Counted from the stretch's first letter, positions 25,610 through 35,753 are shown. The stretch: DNA of 64,000 nucleotides from Lachnospiraceae bacterium (GCA_015056735.1 SVFT01000001.1:372001-436000); one strand, 5' to 3'. Made by a program: numbers and translations. Notes: a model not told the origin generated them from the letters alone.

Positions 25610-25900
25610 ATGCATCTTCTTGTATCGGGAATAACTGTCGCAAAAGACGGCAAAAAGACGGCATATGTGCGTCTTGAAGACGGAGAGAACTTTGCGGAAG
25701 GGCGCATCCCCGACTGCGTGATCATACGAAACGGCGGCTTTGACGAGACGCAGCTTTCGAAGCTGACTGTCTACATGCACGACCATCTGGATGAGCTGAT
25801 GGAGCAGGCCGGTGGCGTTAACCCGCTCAAGGCCCTCATGCGGGAAAGCAAAAAGGAGCGCCCGATCGGAGCGGATGGGCGCATCATCATAAAAGAATAG
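25610..25900 (+). CDS. Small hypothetical protein (96 aa)
   Basis: I do not recognise this protein. It is soluble. The first half is beta-rich (MHLLVSGITVAKDGKKTAYVRLEDGENFAEG, in two strands around turns). The second half is helical, with HDHLDELMEQAG, and ends in a basic stretch. GGGGAG precedes the ATG. It is 17 bases after the TSUP permease and is followed by a terminator, so it is the last gene of the alaX operon. The length and charge pattern look like a real, conserved clostridial small protein, but I cannot assign a role. Confidence 0.6.
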   Translation: MHLLVSGITVAKDGKKTAYVRLEDGENFAEGRIPDCVIIRNGGFDETQLSKLTVYMHDHLDELMEQAGGVNPLKALMRESKKERPIGADGRIIIKE

Positions 25901-25914
25901 AGATTATTGCAAAC

Positions 25915-25948
25915 AAAAAAGGCTGATCCGTCGGATCGGCCTTTTTTT
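25915..25948. terminator. Bidirectional terminator
   Basis: An A run, then GGC-TGATCC, a GTC loop, GGATC-GGCC and a T run. It serves both the alaX operon (+) and the sodium/alanine symporter (-). Confidence 0.85.
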
Positions 25949-25972
25949 GATCTGCGTCATGTCGCAGTGATA

Positions 25973-27364
25973 TCACTTCTTGAAGAAATAGTCGCGCGTC
26001 AGCTTGCCGGCAACACCCGCCAGTGCGAACAGCGAGATAAAGTTCGGGATCGCCATCAGACCGTTCAGCGTATCTGCGATATCCCATACCACATCAACAG
26101 AAAGAACGGAAGCGATGATCGCAACAAGTACGAACAGCATCTGGTAGATCCGGATCGCTTTGCTTCCAAAGATGTACTGTGCGCATCTGGTTCCGTAGAG
26201 TGCCCAGCCGATGAGCGTGGAGAATGCAAACAGCATCAGAGAGACCGCAACGAACATGGAAGCGATTTTTGCGCCGAATACCGTTGCAAACGCGGCAGTG
26301 ATGAGTTCGGAACTGGGCTTGACGCCAAAGTTGATATCGACACCGCTGCAGATGATGCAAAGTGCCGTCATCGAACAGATCACGATCGTATCCGCAAAAA
26401 CTTCGAAAACACCGAACATACCCTGATCAACGGGAGATTTTGTCTCAGCTGCCGCATGCGCGATCGCCGATGTGCCAAGTCCGGCTTCATTGGAGAAAGC
26501 GCTTCGGCGGATACCCCAGATGATCGTTTCTTTTAAGGCAATACCCGCGGCAGCACCGCCGGCTGCTTCCGGTGTGAATGCACCGGTAAAGATCATCCTG
26601 AATGCCGGGATGATGTTCTCAGCATGCAAAACGATAACAGTCAGAGCGACAAGGATATAAAGGAGGCACATGAACGGGATCAGCTTTTCGGTAACGGTAC
26701 CGATCCTCTTGATGCCGCCGAACAGGATCAGCGATACAAGGATGGCAACGATGACACCGGTGACCAGGCTGATCAGTGTCAGGTGCTTCTGCATATCGGG
26801 TCGGAAGCTGACGATCGCGTTGCCGATGCTTGATACGATGGAATGAACCTGAGAACCGTTGCCGATCCCGAAGCAGGCAAGTGCCGCAAGGCCGGCAAAA
26901 AGATAACCGAGCCATCTCCAGCGCGTGCTGAGTCCGTTCTTGATCGAATACATCGGACCGCCTACCCAGTCACCGTGCGGATCGCGCTCCCTGAAGTGAA
27001 TGGAGAGCGTAACTTCCGTGTACTTGATGATCATGCCCATCAGGGCGGCGATCCACAGCCAGAAGACGGCTCCGTAGCCGCCAAGAGCGATCGCCTGGGA
27101 TGTGCCGACGATATTGCCGGTGCCGACTGTTGCCGCAAGTGCGGTCGTGACAGCCTGGAGTGGGGTGACCGCGCCCTCGCCGGCATCTCTTTTATGGAAC
27201 ATGCGCCCGATCGTATGGCGCATGATATAGCCGAATCTGGTAAACTGGATACCCCTGTTCCGGATGGTCAGATAGAGCCCGCCGATGATGGAGCAGGGCA
27301 GGAAGATGTAGAGCCATGCGACCGTATTCAGAGTCCCTGTGAAAAAGTCGATAAACGTTTGCAT
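25973..27364 (-). CDS. Sodium:alanine/glycine symporter (AGCS family)
   Basis: This membrane protein (463 aa) imports alanine or glycine with sodium. The family's signature region is clear: VTTALAATVGTGNIVGTSQAI near residues 85-105, then GPMYSIKNG and AFSNEAGLGTSAIAHAAA. The length is normal. AAAGGA lies upstream of the ATG. Transcription probably starts from an extended -10 at 27478-27486. I saw no glycine riboswitch in the 110-base leader. Confidence 0.93.
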   Translation of the reverse strand: MQTFIDFFTGTLNTVAWLYIFLPCSIIGGLYLTIRNRGIQFTRFGYIMRHTIGRMFHKRDAGEGAVTPLQAVTTALAATVGTGNIVGTSQAIALGGYGAVFWLWIAALMGMIIKYTEVTLSIHFRERDPHGDWVGGPMYSIKNGLSTRWRWLGYLFAGLAALACFGIGNGSQVHSIVSSIGNAIVSFRPDMQKHLTLISLVTGVIVAILVSLILFGGIKRIGTVTEKLIPFMCLLYILVALTVIVLHAENIIPAFRMIFTGAFTPEAAGGAAAGIALKETIIWGIRRSAFSNEAGLGTSAIAHAAAETKSPVDQGMFGVFEVFADTIVICSMTALCIICSGVDINFGVKPSSELITAAFATVFGAKIASMFVAVSLMLFAFSTLIGWALYGTRCAQYIFGSKAIRIYQMLFVLVAIIASVLSVDVVWDIADTLNGLMAIPNFISLFALAGVAGKLTRDYFFKK

Positions 27365-27668
27365 ATGTCTTTTTTATTCCTTTCTTATTCTTGGTTTCGA
27401 CCGTTCTTCCGTGTGCTTGCATTTTTTTTGATACAAGATGCTTCGCGGTGATCGCGGGACGGAAAAAAGACTTTCCTATTATAGCATGAAAAGCCTTGAA
27501 AATATAGGCTTTTTTAGATCGATCGCCGCGACCCGATGTGCCCTTGTAAAAAGTTAAAAAAATAACGGTACTGTCAAAAAATAAACGATCACTTTCTTTT
27601 GAATACGCACAGTTTTATAATAATTTCATGAAAATAATAATCATTTTCAGATAGGAGGGGTTGCAACA
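27365..27668. other. 304-base divergent intergenic region
   Basis: No gene is visible. Leftward it holds the symporter's promoter: TGCTATAAT on the minus strand, 27486-27478. Directly beyond is a hairpin, AAAAGCCT/AGGCTTTT (27489-27516), with A and T runs on both sides that would terminate either strand. Rightward it holds the -10 of the polyferredoxin gene (TATAAT, 27616-27621, no clear -35) and its AGGAGGGG ribosome site. Confidence 0.6.
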
Positions 27669-28784
27669 ATGAGAAAGGATCGTAAGAATCCAAGTGAAGT
27701 GACTGAGCCCATGGTCGCCTTTGTGGCATGTGCCGGTCATGCAGCGGGAAAAGATCGATTCTCCGATACCTGTACGTCCTGCGCAGAAGCGGTGGAGAAG
27801 GGCTTTGTGCGCGGTGAATGCAGAAGCGGATGTGTCGGCGTCGGTTCCTGCATCGAATCCTGTAAAAAAGGCGCCATGCGACTCGAGGACGGTCAGATCA
27901 TCATTGACCGCGATAAATGCGACGGCTGTGGCGACTGTGCCAAAGAGGGCGTGTGCCCGCAGCACCTGATCCGCATGATTCCGGCTGATGCAACAAACTT
28001 TATCCCATGCTCATCAACCGAGCCGGATGAAGATGTTGTCAGGGCAACCTGCGGCTACGGCTGTATTGCATGCGGTGAATGTGAGAGAGCATGTCCGGAA
28101 GGTGCCGTTACGATTCAGAACAATCACGCGGTCATTGATTATGACAAGTGTGTCGGCTGCGTTGCATGTACAGTCAAATGCAAAAAGAAGATCATCGTAG
28201 ATACCGAGCATGAACTGCAGGTACTCAAGGATAAGGTCGCATTTGTCCGCTGCAGCGGCGGATCGCGTGCGTCCAAACTTTTCAAGGAACTGGGGATCCA
28301 GACCTGCGAAGAAGCTGCAAAGATGGATGCAAAAGAGCTTGGGATCTGCACAACGGGCTGCTGCGGCCAGGGAAGCTGCACCGCTGTCTGCCGTTACGGC
28401 GCGATCAGCGTTGTGAACGGGACTGCCGTCGTCGATCCGGAAAAATGTGTCGGCTGCAAGGATTGTACCTATGCATGTCCGAAGCATCTGATCACGATCG
28501 TTCCGTACAAAGGCATGAAGCTTGTTCCGTGCTCGTCGACGGATGATTATGAAGATAAAGCCGCTGTCTGCGATTCCGGCTGTATCGGCTGTGAGGATTG
28601 CAAAAATAACTGTCCGAACGGCGCGATCTTCATGGAAGAGAAGCATGCCGTGATCGACCCGAACATATGCGAAGACTGCAATATGTGCCAGTACGTCTGC
28701 CAGCGCAATGTGATCAAAGAGCAGGAAGTACCGGAGTATATCTTTAAACAGCGCGAAGTACTGGGTCTCGGGGAAGGAGAGTGA
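27669..28784 (+). CDS. Tandem-duplicated RnfB-like polyferredoxin
   Basis: This soluble, cysteine-rich electron carrier (371 aa) is built from two copies of the iron-sulfur part of RnfB. Copy 1 spans about residues 16-175, copy 2 about 189-349. Each begins with VAFV-C, continues with C-x2-G-x3-G-x-C-x3-C and one ferredoxin-type CxxCxxC, then the matching phrases IPCSST/VPCSST, a GCI-x-C-x2-C motif and a final CxxCxxC. There is no Na+-translocating or membrane part. The gene runs directly into that of pyruvate:ferredoxin oxidoreductase (GGAGAGTGAGCGGAATG), so it probably accepts or distributes electrons from pyruvate. The partner that takes the electrons may be the GltA-like flavoprotein two genes down (inference). 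Confidence 0.85.
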   Translation: MRKDRKNPSEVTEPMVAFVACAGHAAGKDRFSDTCTSCAEAVEKGFVRGECRSGCVGVGSCIESCKKGAMRLEDGQIIIDRDKCDGCGDCAKEGVCPQHLIRMIPADATNFIPCSSTEPDEDVVRATCGYGCIACGECERACPEGAVTIQNNHAVIDYDKCVGCVACTVKCKKKIIVDTEHELQVLKDKVAFVRCSGGSRASKLFKELGIQTCEEAAKMDAKELGICTTGCCGQGSCTAVCRYGAISVVNGTAVVDPEKCVGCKDCTYACPKHLITIVPYKGMKLVPCSSTDDYEDKAAVCDSGCIGCEDCKNNCPNGAIFMEEKHAVIDPNICEDCNMCQYVCQRNVIKEQEVPEYIFKQREVLGLGEGE

Positions 28785-28789
28785 GCGGA

Positions 28790-31700
28790 ATGAGAAAACT
28801 GAAAACAATGGACGGTAATACCGCTGCGGCTCACGTAGCATATGCGTTTTCCGAAGTTTCTGCAATCTATCCCATCACGCCGTCATCACCCATGGCTGAG
28901 AACATGGATGAGTGGGTAGCCCAGGATCGTAAGAATATTTTCGGTGAAAAAGTGAAGATCGTGGAGATGGAGTCCGAAGCAGGCGCCGCAGGCGCAGTTC
29001 ACGGATCGATCTCCGCAGGTTCCTATACGACGACGTTCACGGCCTCCCAGGGACTTCTTCTGATGATCCCCAATATGTACAAGCTGGCCGGTGAACAGAC
29101 GCCGACCGTGTTCCATGTGGCGGCCAGGGCGCTTGCATCCCATGCGCTTTCGATCTTCGGGGACCACTCCGATGTCATGGCCTGCCGACAGACGGGTTTT
29201 GCGATGCTGTGCTCGAACAGTGTACAGCAGGTAATGGATCTTGCTGCGGTAGCACATCTTGCAACGATCTCCGGCAGGATCCCGATGATGCATTTCTTTG
29301 ATGGTTTCAGAACTTCTCATGAGTATCAGAAGATCGAAACATGGGACTACGATGAGCTCAAAGAAATGGTCGACTGGAAGGCGGTTAAGGCATTCCGCGA
29401 GCGTTCCATGAATCCGAACCATCCGCATTCGATGGGCAGCGCGGAACAGCCAGAGACCTTTTTCCAGCACCGTGAGGCGAGCAACAAGGCTTATAACGAG
29501 ACGCCGGATATCGTTGCTTCCTATATGGACAAGATCAACAAAAAGATCGGTACGGATTATAAGCCGTTTAATTATTACGGAGCAGAAGACGCGACGGAGA
29601 TCCTGATCGCAATGGGCAGTGTCTGTGACGCCGCGGAAGAACTGATCGACTATCTGAATGCAAACGGCAAGAAAGTCGGTATCGTGGAAGTCCACCTGTT
29701 CCGTCCGTTCTCGAAAAAATACTTTACCGCGGTGATCCCGAAGACCGTAAAGAAGATCGCGGTACTCGACCGTACCAAAGAACCCGGCAGTATCGGTGAG
29801 CCGCTGTTCCTTGATGTCTGCTCCGCTCTGCAGGATACGGAATGGTCGAAGTGCGTGATCTGCGGCGGTCGTTATGGACTCGGCTCCAAGGACGTTCAGC
29901 CGGGCGACATCCTGGCGGTATATGAGAATCTTTGGAGTAAGAGCCCGAAGCGCGAGTTTACGATCTCGATCACAGATGATGTGACGAACCTGTCTCTTCC
30001 GACCACATCCAATCCGGATGTCGCTCCGAAAGGCACCAATGCCTGCAAGTTCTGGGGGCTTGGTGCGGACGGTACGGTCGGCGCGAACAAGAACAGTGTT
30101 AAGATCATCGGTGACCATACGGACAAGTACGTGCAGGCTTACTTCCAGTATGATTCCAAAAAATCCGGCGGTGTGACGATCTCGCATCTTCGTTTCGGTG
30201 ATTCGCCGATCCGCTCGACATACTATGTAAAGCAGGCTGATTTCGTTGCCTGTCACAACAGTGCTTACCTGACCAGATACAACATGGTCGAGGATGTGAA
30301 ACCCGGCGGTTACTTCCTTTTGAACTGCGTCTGGTCCGATGCGGAGCTTGAAGAACATCTGCCCGCAAAGGTGAAACGCTATATTGCAAACAACAACATC
30401 CAGTTCTATACCTGTGATGCCGTTTCTCTGGCAAAGAAGGTCGGACTCGGTGCCCGGAGGACCAATTCCGTTCTGCAGGCAGCTTTTTTCAAACTGGCCA
30501 ACATCATTCCGATCGATGATGCCGTTCGTTACATGAAAGATGCGATCGAACATACCTATGCGAAAAAAGGGCAGAATATCGTTGACATGAACAATGCGGC
30601 GGTGGATGCAGGTGTCCAGAGTGTACACAAAGTTAAGATCCCTGCCTCCTGGAAGAAGGTTGCGGACGATCCCGCACCCGCACTTCTGATCGGCCGTGAT
30701 CAGTTCACGACAGATTATGTAAACAATGTCCTCGTCCCGACCAATACACTAGCCGGCGATGCGGTTCCCGTATCCGTCTTCCTTGATACGCAAAACGGCA
30801 TGCTCCCCGCAGGTACATCGGCATTTGAGAAGCGCGGTATCGCAGCCGATCTGCCTCACTGGTGCGGCGGCAACTGCATGCAGTGCAACATGTGCTCGAT
30901 GGTCTGCCCGCACGGCGCGATCCGTCCGTTCGTCTTAACGGAAGAAGAAGCCAAGAACGTTCCCGAGGCGCGTCCGATGAAGGGCGTCAAAGACAAATAC
31001 TTCGTGATCGCGATCTCCGCAAAAGACTGCACCGGATGCGGCTCCTGCGCGCAGGTATGTCCGGCGAGAAAGAAAGCGCTTGAGATGCAGCCGACGGATG
31101 ATGGGTACATGAACGCGGAGCAGGATACGTTCGATTACCTGTTTGCAGACGTCCCGGAAAAAGAGCTGCCGTTTACCGAGGAGACTGTCAAGGGCGTACA
31201 GTTCAAGCAGCCGCTCATGGAGTTCTCGGGTGCATGCCCGGGCTGCGGCGAATCACCCTATGCGAAACTGGCAACGCAGCTGTTCGGCGATCGCATGTTC
31301 ATTGCGAATGCGACCGGTTGTTCCTCCATCTGGGGGTGCTCCGCACCGAGCAGTGCGTATACGGTCAATAAAGAGGGAAAAGGCCCCGCATGGGCAAACT
31401 CCCTGTTTGAAGATAACGCGGAGTTCGGCCTTGGCATGGTCGTATCCGTAAATGCCAGAAGGAATGAACTGAAGAGTGCTGTCACGAGGATCGCAAAGAA
31501 GGCGGGCGCACCTGCCGACAACTGGCTCTCCTTCATGGAGGATCCGCACGGCTCCAAGGTCTGCGGTGATCTCCTGATCGAAAAGATCAAACCGATGGCG
31601 GATAAGGATCCCGATGCACGTTTTATCATGGACAATGCCGATCTTCTCGGCAAGCCTTCCATGTGGATCTTTGGCGGTGACGGATGGGCTTACGATATCG

Positions 31701-32335
31701 GTTACGGCGGACTTGACCATGTTCTTGCTTCCGGTGAGAATGTGAACGTCCTCGTATTTGATACGGAGGTTTATTCCAATACAGGCGGACAGTCTTCGAA
31801 GTCGACACCGATCGGCGCTGTCGCGAAATTTGCGGCCTCCGGTAAGGCCGTCAAGAAAAAAGATCTCGCACAGATCGCGATGGCATACGGATATGTCTAT
31901 GTCGCACAGGTTGCGATGGGCGCAAATCCCGAGCAGACGCTTCGTGCATTCCGTGAGGCGGAGAGCTACAACGGACCGTCACTCATCATCGCATATGCAC
32001 CTTGTATCAACCACGGCGTCAAAGCCGGCATGAACAAGTCGATGCTGGAGATGCGTAATGCCGTTCGCGCAGGCTACTGGAATCTCCTCCGGTACAACCC
32101 CGCACTTGCCGAGAAGGGTGAAAATCCGCTTCATATCGACAGCGGAAGACCGATCGAAGATTACAGAAACTTCCTGATGGGCGAGGTACGATACAACTCC
32201 CTGAAGCTGAAATTCCCGGATCGGGCAGACAAACTGTTCGAAAAAGCCGAGGAGGCTGCTTTGGAACGCTACGATACGCTGAAAACGCGTGAGAAGGCGA
32301 TGGGTCAGTCCAGGACGGGAGGTGCCGTAAAATGA
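28790..32335 (+). CDS. nifJ: Pyruvate:ferredoxin (flavodoxin) oxidoreductase
   Basis: This single-chain enzyme (1181 aa) oxidises pyruvate with CoA to acetyl-CoA and CO2 and reduces ferredoxin. The order is the usual one. The N-terminal domain has [11 protein letters not shown]. Two inserted 4Fe-4S motifs follow, [14 protein letters not shown] and [12 protein letters not shown]. Next comes the proximal cluster motif CPGCGE. The TPP-binding stretch is [12 protein letters not shown]...NTGGQSSKS. The length is standard. The ATG at 28790 is preferred to the GTG at 28781 because AAGGAGA sits nine bases before the ATG. It overlaps the next gene by four bases (ATGA). Confidence 0.96.
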   Translation: MRKLKTMDGNTAAAHVAYAFSEVSAIYPITPSSPMAENMDEWVAQDRKNIFGEKVKIVEMESEAGAAGAVHGSISAGSYTTTFTASQGLLLMIPNMYKLAGEQTPTVFHVAARALASHALSIFGDHSDVMACRQTGFAMLCSNSVQQVMDLAAVAHLATISGRIPMMHFFDGFRTSHEYQKIETWDYDELKEMVDWKAVKAFRERSMNPNHPHSMGSAEQPETFFQHREASNKAYNETPDIVASYMDKINKKIGTDYKPFNYYGAEDATEILIAMGSVCDAAEELIDYLNANGKKVGIVEVHLFRPFSKKYFTAVIPKTVKKIAVLDRTKEPGSIGEPLFLDVCSALQDTEWSKCVICGGRYGLGSKDVQPGDILAVYENLWSKSPKREFTISITDDVTNLSLPTTSNPDVAPKGTNACKFWGLGADGTVGANKNSVKIIGDHTDKYVQAYFQYDSKKSGGVTISHLRFGDSPIRSTYYVKQADFVACHNSAYLTRYNMVEDVKPGGYFLLNCVWSDAELEEHLPAKVKRYIANNNIQFYTCDAVSLAKKVGLGARRTNSVLQAAFFKLANIIPIDDAVRYMKDAIEHTYAKKGQNIVDMNNAAVDAGVQSVHKVKIPASWKKVADDPAPALLIGRDQFTTDYVNNVLVPTNTLAGDAVPVSVFLDTQNGMLPAGTSAFEKRGIAADLPHWCGGNCMQCNMCSMVCPHGAIRPFVLTEEEAKNVPEARPMKGVKDKYFVIAISAKDCTGCGSCAQVCPARKKALEMQPTDDGYMNAEQDTFDYLFADVPEKELPFTEETVKGVQFKQPLMEFSGACPGCGESPYAKLATQLFGDRMFIANATGCSSIWGCSAPSSAYTVNKEGKGPAWANSLFEDNAEFGLGMVVSVNARRNELKSAVTRIAKKAGAPADNWLSFMEDPHGSKVCGDLLIEKIKPMADKDPDARFIMDNADLLGKPSMWIFGGDGWAYDIGYGGLDHVLASGENVNVLVFDTEVYSNTGGQSSKSTPIGAVAKFAASGKAVKKKDLAQIAMAYGYVYVAQVAMGANPEQTLRAFREAESYNGPSLIIAYAPCINHGVKAGMNKSMLEMRNAVRAGYWNLLRYNPALAEKGENPLHIDSGRPIEDYRNFLMGEVRYNSLKLKFPDRADKLFEKAEEAALERYDTLKTREKAMGQSRTGGAVK

Positions 32336-33741
32336 TCAATTATTCGAAGATAAAGAATCCGATGCCGGAACTCGATCCCGAAGTACGCAAAAAGAGTTTT
32401 GAGGAATCGGCGACCGGTTATACGGAAGAGATGGCGGTCAGAGAGGCGATGAGGTGCCTGAAGTGCCGCAAGAAGCCCTGCATGATGAAAGGCTGCCCCG
32501 TTCATAATCACATTCCGGATTTTATCGGAAAAGTTGCGGAAGGAGACTTTGAGGCGGCATATTCGATCCTGCGTGAGACAACGACACTGCCGGCGGTCTG
32601 CGGGCGCGTCTGTCCGCAGTCCAAACAGTGCGAAGGAAGCTGTGTGCGCGGTGTGAAAGGCGAGCCGGTTTCGATCGGCGCGCTGGAACGGTTTGTTTCC
32701 GACTGGCATCGTAAGAACTATCCGGAAGAAGAGCGCACGATCCCGAAACCGAACGGTTATAAAGTCGCTGTTGTCGGCGCCGGGCCGGCCGGCCTGACCT
32801 GCGCAAAGGACCTTGCCGAAAAAGGATATGAAGTCACTGTTTTTGAAAAGAACAGGAAAGCCGGCGGCGCACTCGTAACGGGTATTCCGGCGTTCCGTCT
32901 TCCGAACGAAGTGGTAGACAGAGAGGTCCAGCTCCTTGAAAAGCTTGGTGTGACCATCTGCTTAGAGACGGAGATCGGCAAGAAGCATACCGTGGAAGAT
33001 CTTTTTGCAAAGGATGGTTTCCATGCGGTATTTCTGGCTAACGGCGCAGGTATCCCGTCCGTGATGGGCATCCCGGGAGAAGATCTGGAAGGTGTCTACC
33101 TTGCGGGTGATTACCTAAAGAAGATCAACCTCGACCGGGTTTACGACCCGAAGATGGCAGATCCTTTGCTACATGCAAAGAATATCGCGATCATCGGCGG
33201 CGGAAACGTCGCGATGGACGCCTGCAGGAGCGCGGCAAGAAGCGGTGCCAAGAAGGTCTATGTGATCTACAGACGTTCCCGTGAAGAGATGCCTGCATAC
33301 GGCGTTGAAGTCGATGAGGCGATCGCAGAGGGCGTTGAGTTTATGTATTTGACCAATCCGGTCAAAGTGATCGGAGACAAAAAGGGTCATATCACAGGTC
33401 TTGAGTGTGTAAAGATGGAGCTCGGAGAGCCGGATGAATCCGGAAGAAGAAGACCGCAGCCCATCGAAGGGTCCAATTTTACGATCGATGTTGACCGCTG
33501 CGTGATGGCGATCGGTACGACGTTCGATAAGTCCTTTACGGATACGTTAAAGAAGGTAAAAGTATCTGACAGAGGCGCGATCCTTGCTAAGGACGACAGT
33601 ACGGAAACATCGCATCTGGGCGTATTTGCGGGCGGCGATAACGTGACGGGACCCGCAACGGTCATCAAAGCGATGGGAGCCGGCAAGAAAGCGGCTTCCG
33701 AGATCGATTACTATCTGCAGAACGGACCGGGACTTCGATAG
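32332..33741 (+). CDS. gltA: GltA/SudA-like NAD(P)H flavoprotein (glutamate synthase small-subunit type)
   Basis: This 469-aa protein belongs to the family of glutamate-synthase small subunits and NfnB-like ferredoxin:NADP reductases. N-terminal cysteines ([15 protein letters not shown] and [15 protein letters not shown]) bind 4Fe-4S clusters. An FAD-binding GAGPAG motif lies near residue 144 and the NADPH-binding GGGNVAMDA near residue 289. The start overlaps the end of the PFOR gene by four bases. No glutamate-synthase large subunit is nearby. In this setting it may move electrons between ferredoxin and NADP(H) rather than make glutamate (inference). A terminator follows. Confidence 0.88.
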   Translation: MINYSKIKNPMPELDPEVRKKSFEESATGYTEEMAVREAMRCLKCRKKPCMMKGCPVHNHIPDFIGKVAEGDFEAAYSILRETTTLPAVCGRVCPQSKQCEGSCVRGVKGEPVSIGALERFVSDWHRKNYPEEERTIPKPNGYKVAVVGAGPAGLTCAKDLAEKGYEVTVFEKNRKAGGALVTGIPAFRLPNEVVDREVQLLEKLGVTICLETEIGKKHTVEDLFAKDGFHAVFLANGAGIPSVMGIPGEDLEGVYLAGDYLKKINLDRVYDPKMADPLLHAKNIAIIGGGNVAMDACRSAARSGAKKVYVIYRRSREEMPAYGVEVDEAIAEGVEFMYLTNPVKVIGDKKGHITGLECVKMELGEPDESGRRRPQPIEGSNFTIDVDRCVMAIGTTFDKSFTDTLKKVKVSDRGAILAKDDSTETSHLGVFAGGDNVTGPATVIKAMGAGKKAASEIDYYLQNGPGLR

Positions 33742-33775
33742 AAGCAGGCCTTTCGGCAAACATAAGTGATCAGGA

Positions 33776-33814
33776 CGGCTGCTGCACCGACAGAGTGCGG
33801 CAGCCGCTTTCTTT
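33776..33814 (+). terminator. Terminator of the PFOR operon
   Basis: CGGCTGCTGCAC (33776-33787) pairs with GTGCGGCAGCCG (33795-33806) with one G-T pair, followed by a CTTTCTTT tract. Confidence 0.75.
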
Positions 33815-33842
33815 GCTCCGGAGCGGTAATGCGTTGTTACAG

Positions 33843-33864
33843 TTTAACGCTTCGTTGCGTTAAA
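33843..33864 (+). promoter_or_regulatory. Inverted repeat upstream of the iorA promoter
   Basis: TTTAACGC (33843-33850), six bases, GCGTTAAA (33857-33864) is a perfect 8+8 inverted repeat. It ends 15 bases before the -35 and looks like an operator or activator site. Confidence 0.55.
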
Positions 33865-33879
33865 TAAGTAAATTTTCTG

Positions 33880-33909
33880 TTGCCTTATAAAGCTTCTTTG
33901 GAGTAAGAT
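33880..33909 (+). promoter_or_regulatory. Promoter of the ior-paaK operon
   Basis: TTGCCT (33880-33885), 18 bases, TAAGAT (33904-33909). The predicted start near 33916 argues against use of the in-frame ATG at 33913. Confidence 0.5.
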
Positions 33910-33945
33910 AAAATGAAAACGAATATCAGAAAGGAAGTCTGTTCA

Positions 33946-35679
33946 ATGAAGCAATTGATGTTGGGCAATGCGGCGATCGCGAGAGGCTTATATGAAGCGG
34001 GCTGCGGCGTTGCATCCAGTTATCCGGGTACACCGAGTACGGAAGTGACTGAGGAGATTGCAAAATATAAAGAGGTTTACAGCGAGTGGGCCCCCAATGA
34101 GAAAGTGGCGATGGAGACGGCATTCGGTGCCTGCCTTGCCGGCAAGAGAAGCTTTTGCGGCATGAAACATGTCGGCTTAAACGTTGCGGCCGATCCGCTT
34201 TTTACCATGTCTTATATCGGCGTAAACGCCGGCATGGTCATTCTGGTCGCGGATGATCCGGGCATGCATTCCTCGCAGAATGAGCAGGATTCAAGGCACT
34301 ATGCAAAGGCATCCAAGATCCCGATGCTTGAGCCCTCCGATTCCGCGGAGTGCCTTGCGTTTGCAAAGCTTGCGTTCGAGATCTCCGAGCAGTTTGATAC
34401 ACCGGTCATTTTAAAGACCTGTACGCGTGTCGCACATTCGCAGAGTATCGTTGAGACATCGGATCGTATAGAGCCGTCGGAACGCAGATACGAGAAGGAT
34501 ATCCGCAAGAACGTTATGATGCCGGGCTTCGCGAAGCTTAAGCACCCGATCGTGGAGCAGCGTACAAAGGATCTTGAAGCATACGCGATGAAGTCACCTG
34601 TAAACCGCATCGAGATGGGATCGGGAAAGCTAGGTATCATCACATCCTCGACATCCTATCAGTATGCAAAGGAAGTATACGGCGGCGAGGCGAGCATCTT
34701 AAAACTCGGCATGGCATGGCCGATCCCGGCTGACCTCATCAAAGACTTCGCATCCAAAGTAGAGAAGCTGATCGTGATCGAAGAGCTCGATCCGTTTATT
34801 GAAGAATTCGTCAGAAGTCTTGGCATTGAAGTAAGCGGCAAAGATCTGTTCCCGTTATGCGACGAGTTTTCTCAGAATCTCCTGGCAGAGAAGCTTGGCA
34901 GGGACGTGCCGCAGGGACTTTCCATTGATGAGCCAATCCCGAACCGTCCGCCCGTGATGTGTGCAGGCTGTCCGCACAGAGGGCTTTTCTATGTTTTGTC
35001 AAAGAATAAGATCACCGTTTTGGGTGACATCGGCTGCTACACGCTCGGTGCCGCAGCACCGCTGAATGCGGTTGAGACGGTAGAGTGCATGGGCGCTTCC
35101 GTAAGTTCCATTCATGGATTTAACAAGGCGCTCGGCGAGGAGAGCGAAGGAAAGACCGTTGCGGTCATCGGCGATTCAACTTTCATGCACTCGGGTATGA
35201 CGGGGCTTGCCAATATCGCATACAATCAGTCCAATTCGACTGTGATCATCCTGGATAATTCGATCACGGGCATGACGGGACATCAGCAGAATCCGACGAC
35301 AGGCCTTGATATCCATGGTGATCCGGCCGGCAAGATCGATCTGGAGGCGCTCGTAAAGGCGATGGGCATTCAGCGTGTCCGCATCTGTGATCCGTACGAC
35401 CTGGCGGATACGGAAGCGGCCGTAAAGGACGAGCTCGCCGCAAAGGAGCCTTCTGTGATCATTTCGAGACGTCCGTGTGCACTCTTAAAGACCGTAAAGC
35501 ACAAAGGACCGATCGCCTGCGATACGGACAAGTGCAAGAGCTGTAAGATGTGTATGAAGATCGGCTGTCCTGCGATCAGCATGAAAGACGGCAAGGCATG
35601 GATCGACAAGACACTTTGCGTCGGTTGCGGTGTCTGCAGCCAGCTTTGCGCATTCGGAGCATTGGAGGGCAAAGTTTGA
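33946..35679 (+). CDS. iorA: Indolepyruvate ferredoxin oxidoreductase, alpha subunit
   Basis: With IorB this TPP enzyme oxidises aryl-pyruvates (from Trp, Phe, Tyr) to aryl-acetyl-CoA and reduces ferredoxin. It has 577 aa from the ATG at 33946, which has AAGGAAG eight bases before it; an earlier in-frame ATG (33913) lacks a site and falls at the promoter start point. Domains: pyrimidine-binding with SSYPGTPSTEVTE, TPP-binding with GDIGCYTLG...GDSTFMHSG, and a C-terminal ferredoxin domain with CKSCKMCMKIGCP and CVGCGVCSQLC for two 4Fe-4S clusters. The coding end lies within a hairpin that continues into the spacer before iorB. Confidence 0.94.
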   Translation: MKQLMLGNAAIARGLYEAGCGVASSYPGTPSTEVTEEIAKYKEVYSEWAPNEKVAMETAFGACLAGKRSFCGMKHVGLNVAADPLFTMSYIGVNAGMVILVADDPGMHSSQNEQDSRHYAKASKIPMLEPSDSAECLAFAKLAFEISEQFDTPVILKTCTRVAHSQSIVETSDRIEPSERRYEKDIRKNVMMPGFAKLKHPIVEQRTKDLEAYAMKSPVNRIEMGSGKLGIITSSTSYQYAKEVYGGEASILKLGMAWPIPADLIKDFASKVEKLIVIEELDPFIEEFVRSLGIEVSGKDLFPLCDEFSQNLLAEKLGRDVPQGLSIDEPIPNRPPVMCAGCPHRGLFYVLSKNKITVLGDIGCYTLGAAAPLNAVETVECMGASVSSIHGFNKALGEESEGKTVAVIGDSTFMHSGMTGLANIAYNQSNSTVIILDNSITGMTGHQQNPTTGLDIHGDPAGKIDLEALVKAMGIQRVRICDPYDLADTEAAVKDELAAKEPSVIISRRPCALLKTVKHKGPIACDTDKCKSCKMCMKIGCPAISMKDGKAWIDKTLCVGCGVCSQLCAFGALEGKV

Positions 35680-35741
35680 AAGTAAAACTTTCAAACTTGA
35701 TTGGCGGCTCAAATAGACATGCAAGCTTGTCTGCTTGAGCC
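35674..35741 (+). repeat. Two hairpins between iorA and iorB
   Basis: Hairpin 1: GTTTGAAAGT-AAA-ACTTTCAAAC (35674-35696), perfect, contains the iorA stop codon. Hairpin 2: GGCTCAA...TTGAGCC (35706-35712 with 35735-35741), with an inner AGACA/TGTCT pair. Neither is followed by a T run, so they are not ordinary terminators. They fill the 74-base spacer, the longest inside this operon. Confidence 0.7.
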
Positions 35742-35753
35742 TGGAGGATAAGA

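Noticed and set aside
27365-27478. Glycine riboswitch before the alanine/glycine symporter
   Set aside because: I looked for the conserved glycine aptamer pattern on the minus strand and did not find it; the leader is short and AT-rich.
28886-30628. 580-codon open frame on the minus strand
   Set aside because: It is antisense to the PFOR gene, which is certain. The translation looks like a shadow frame and has no recognisable motif.
35674-35741. Rho-independent terminator between iorA and iorB
   Set aside because: The hairpins are good but no T run follows either, and iorB needs to be expressed with iorA.
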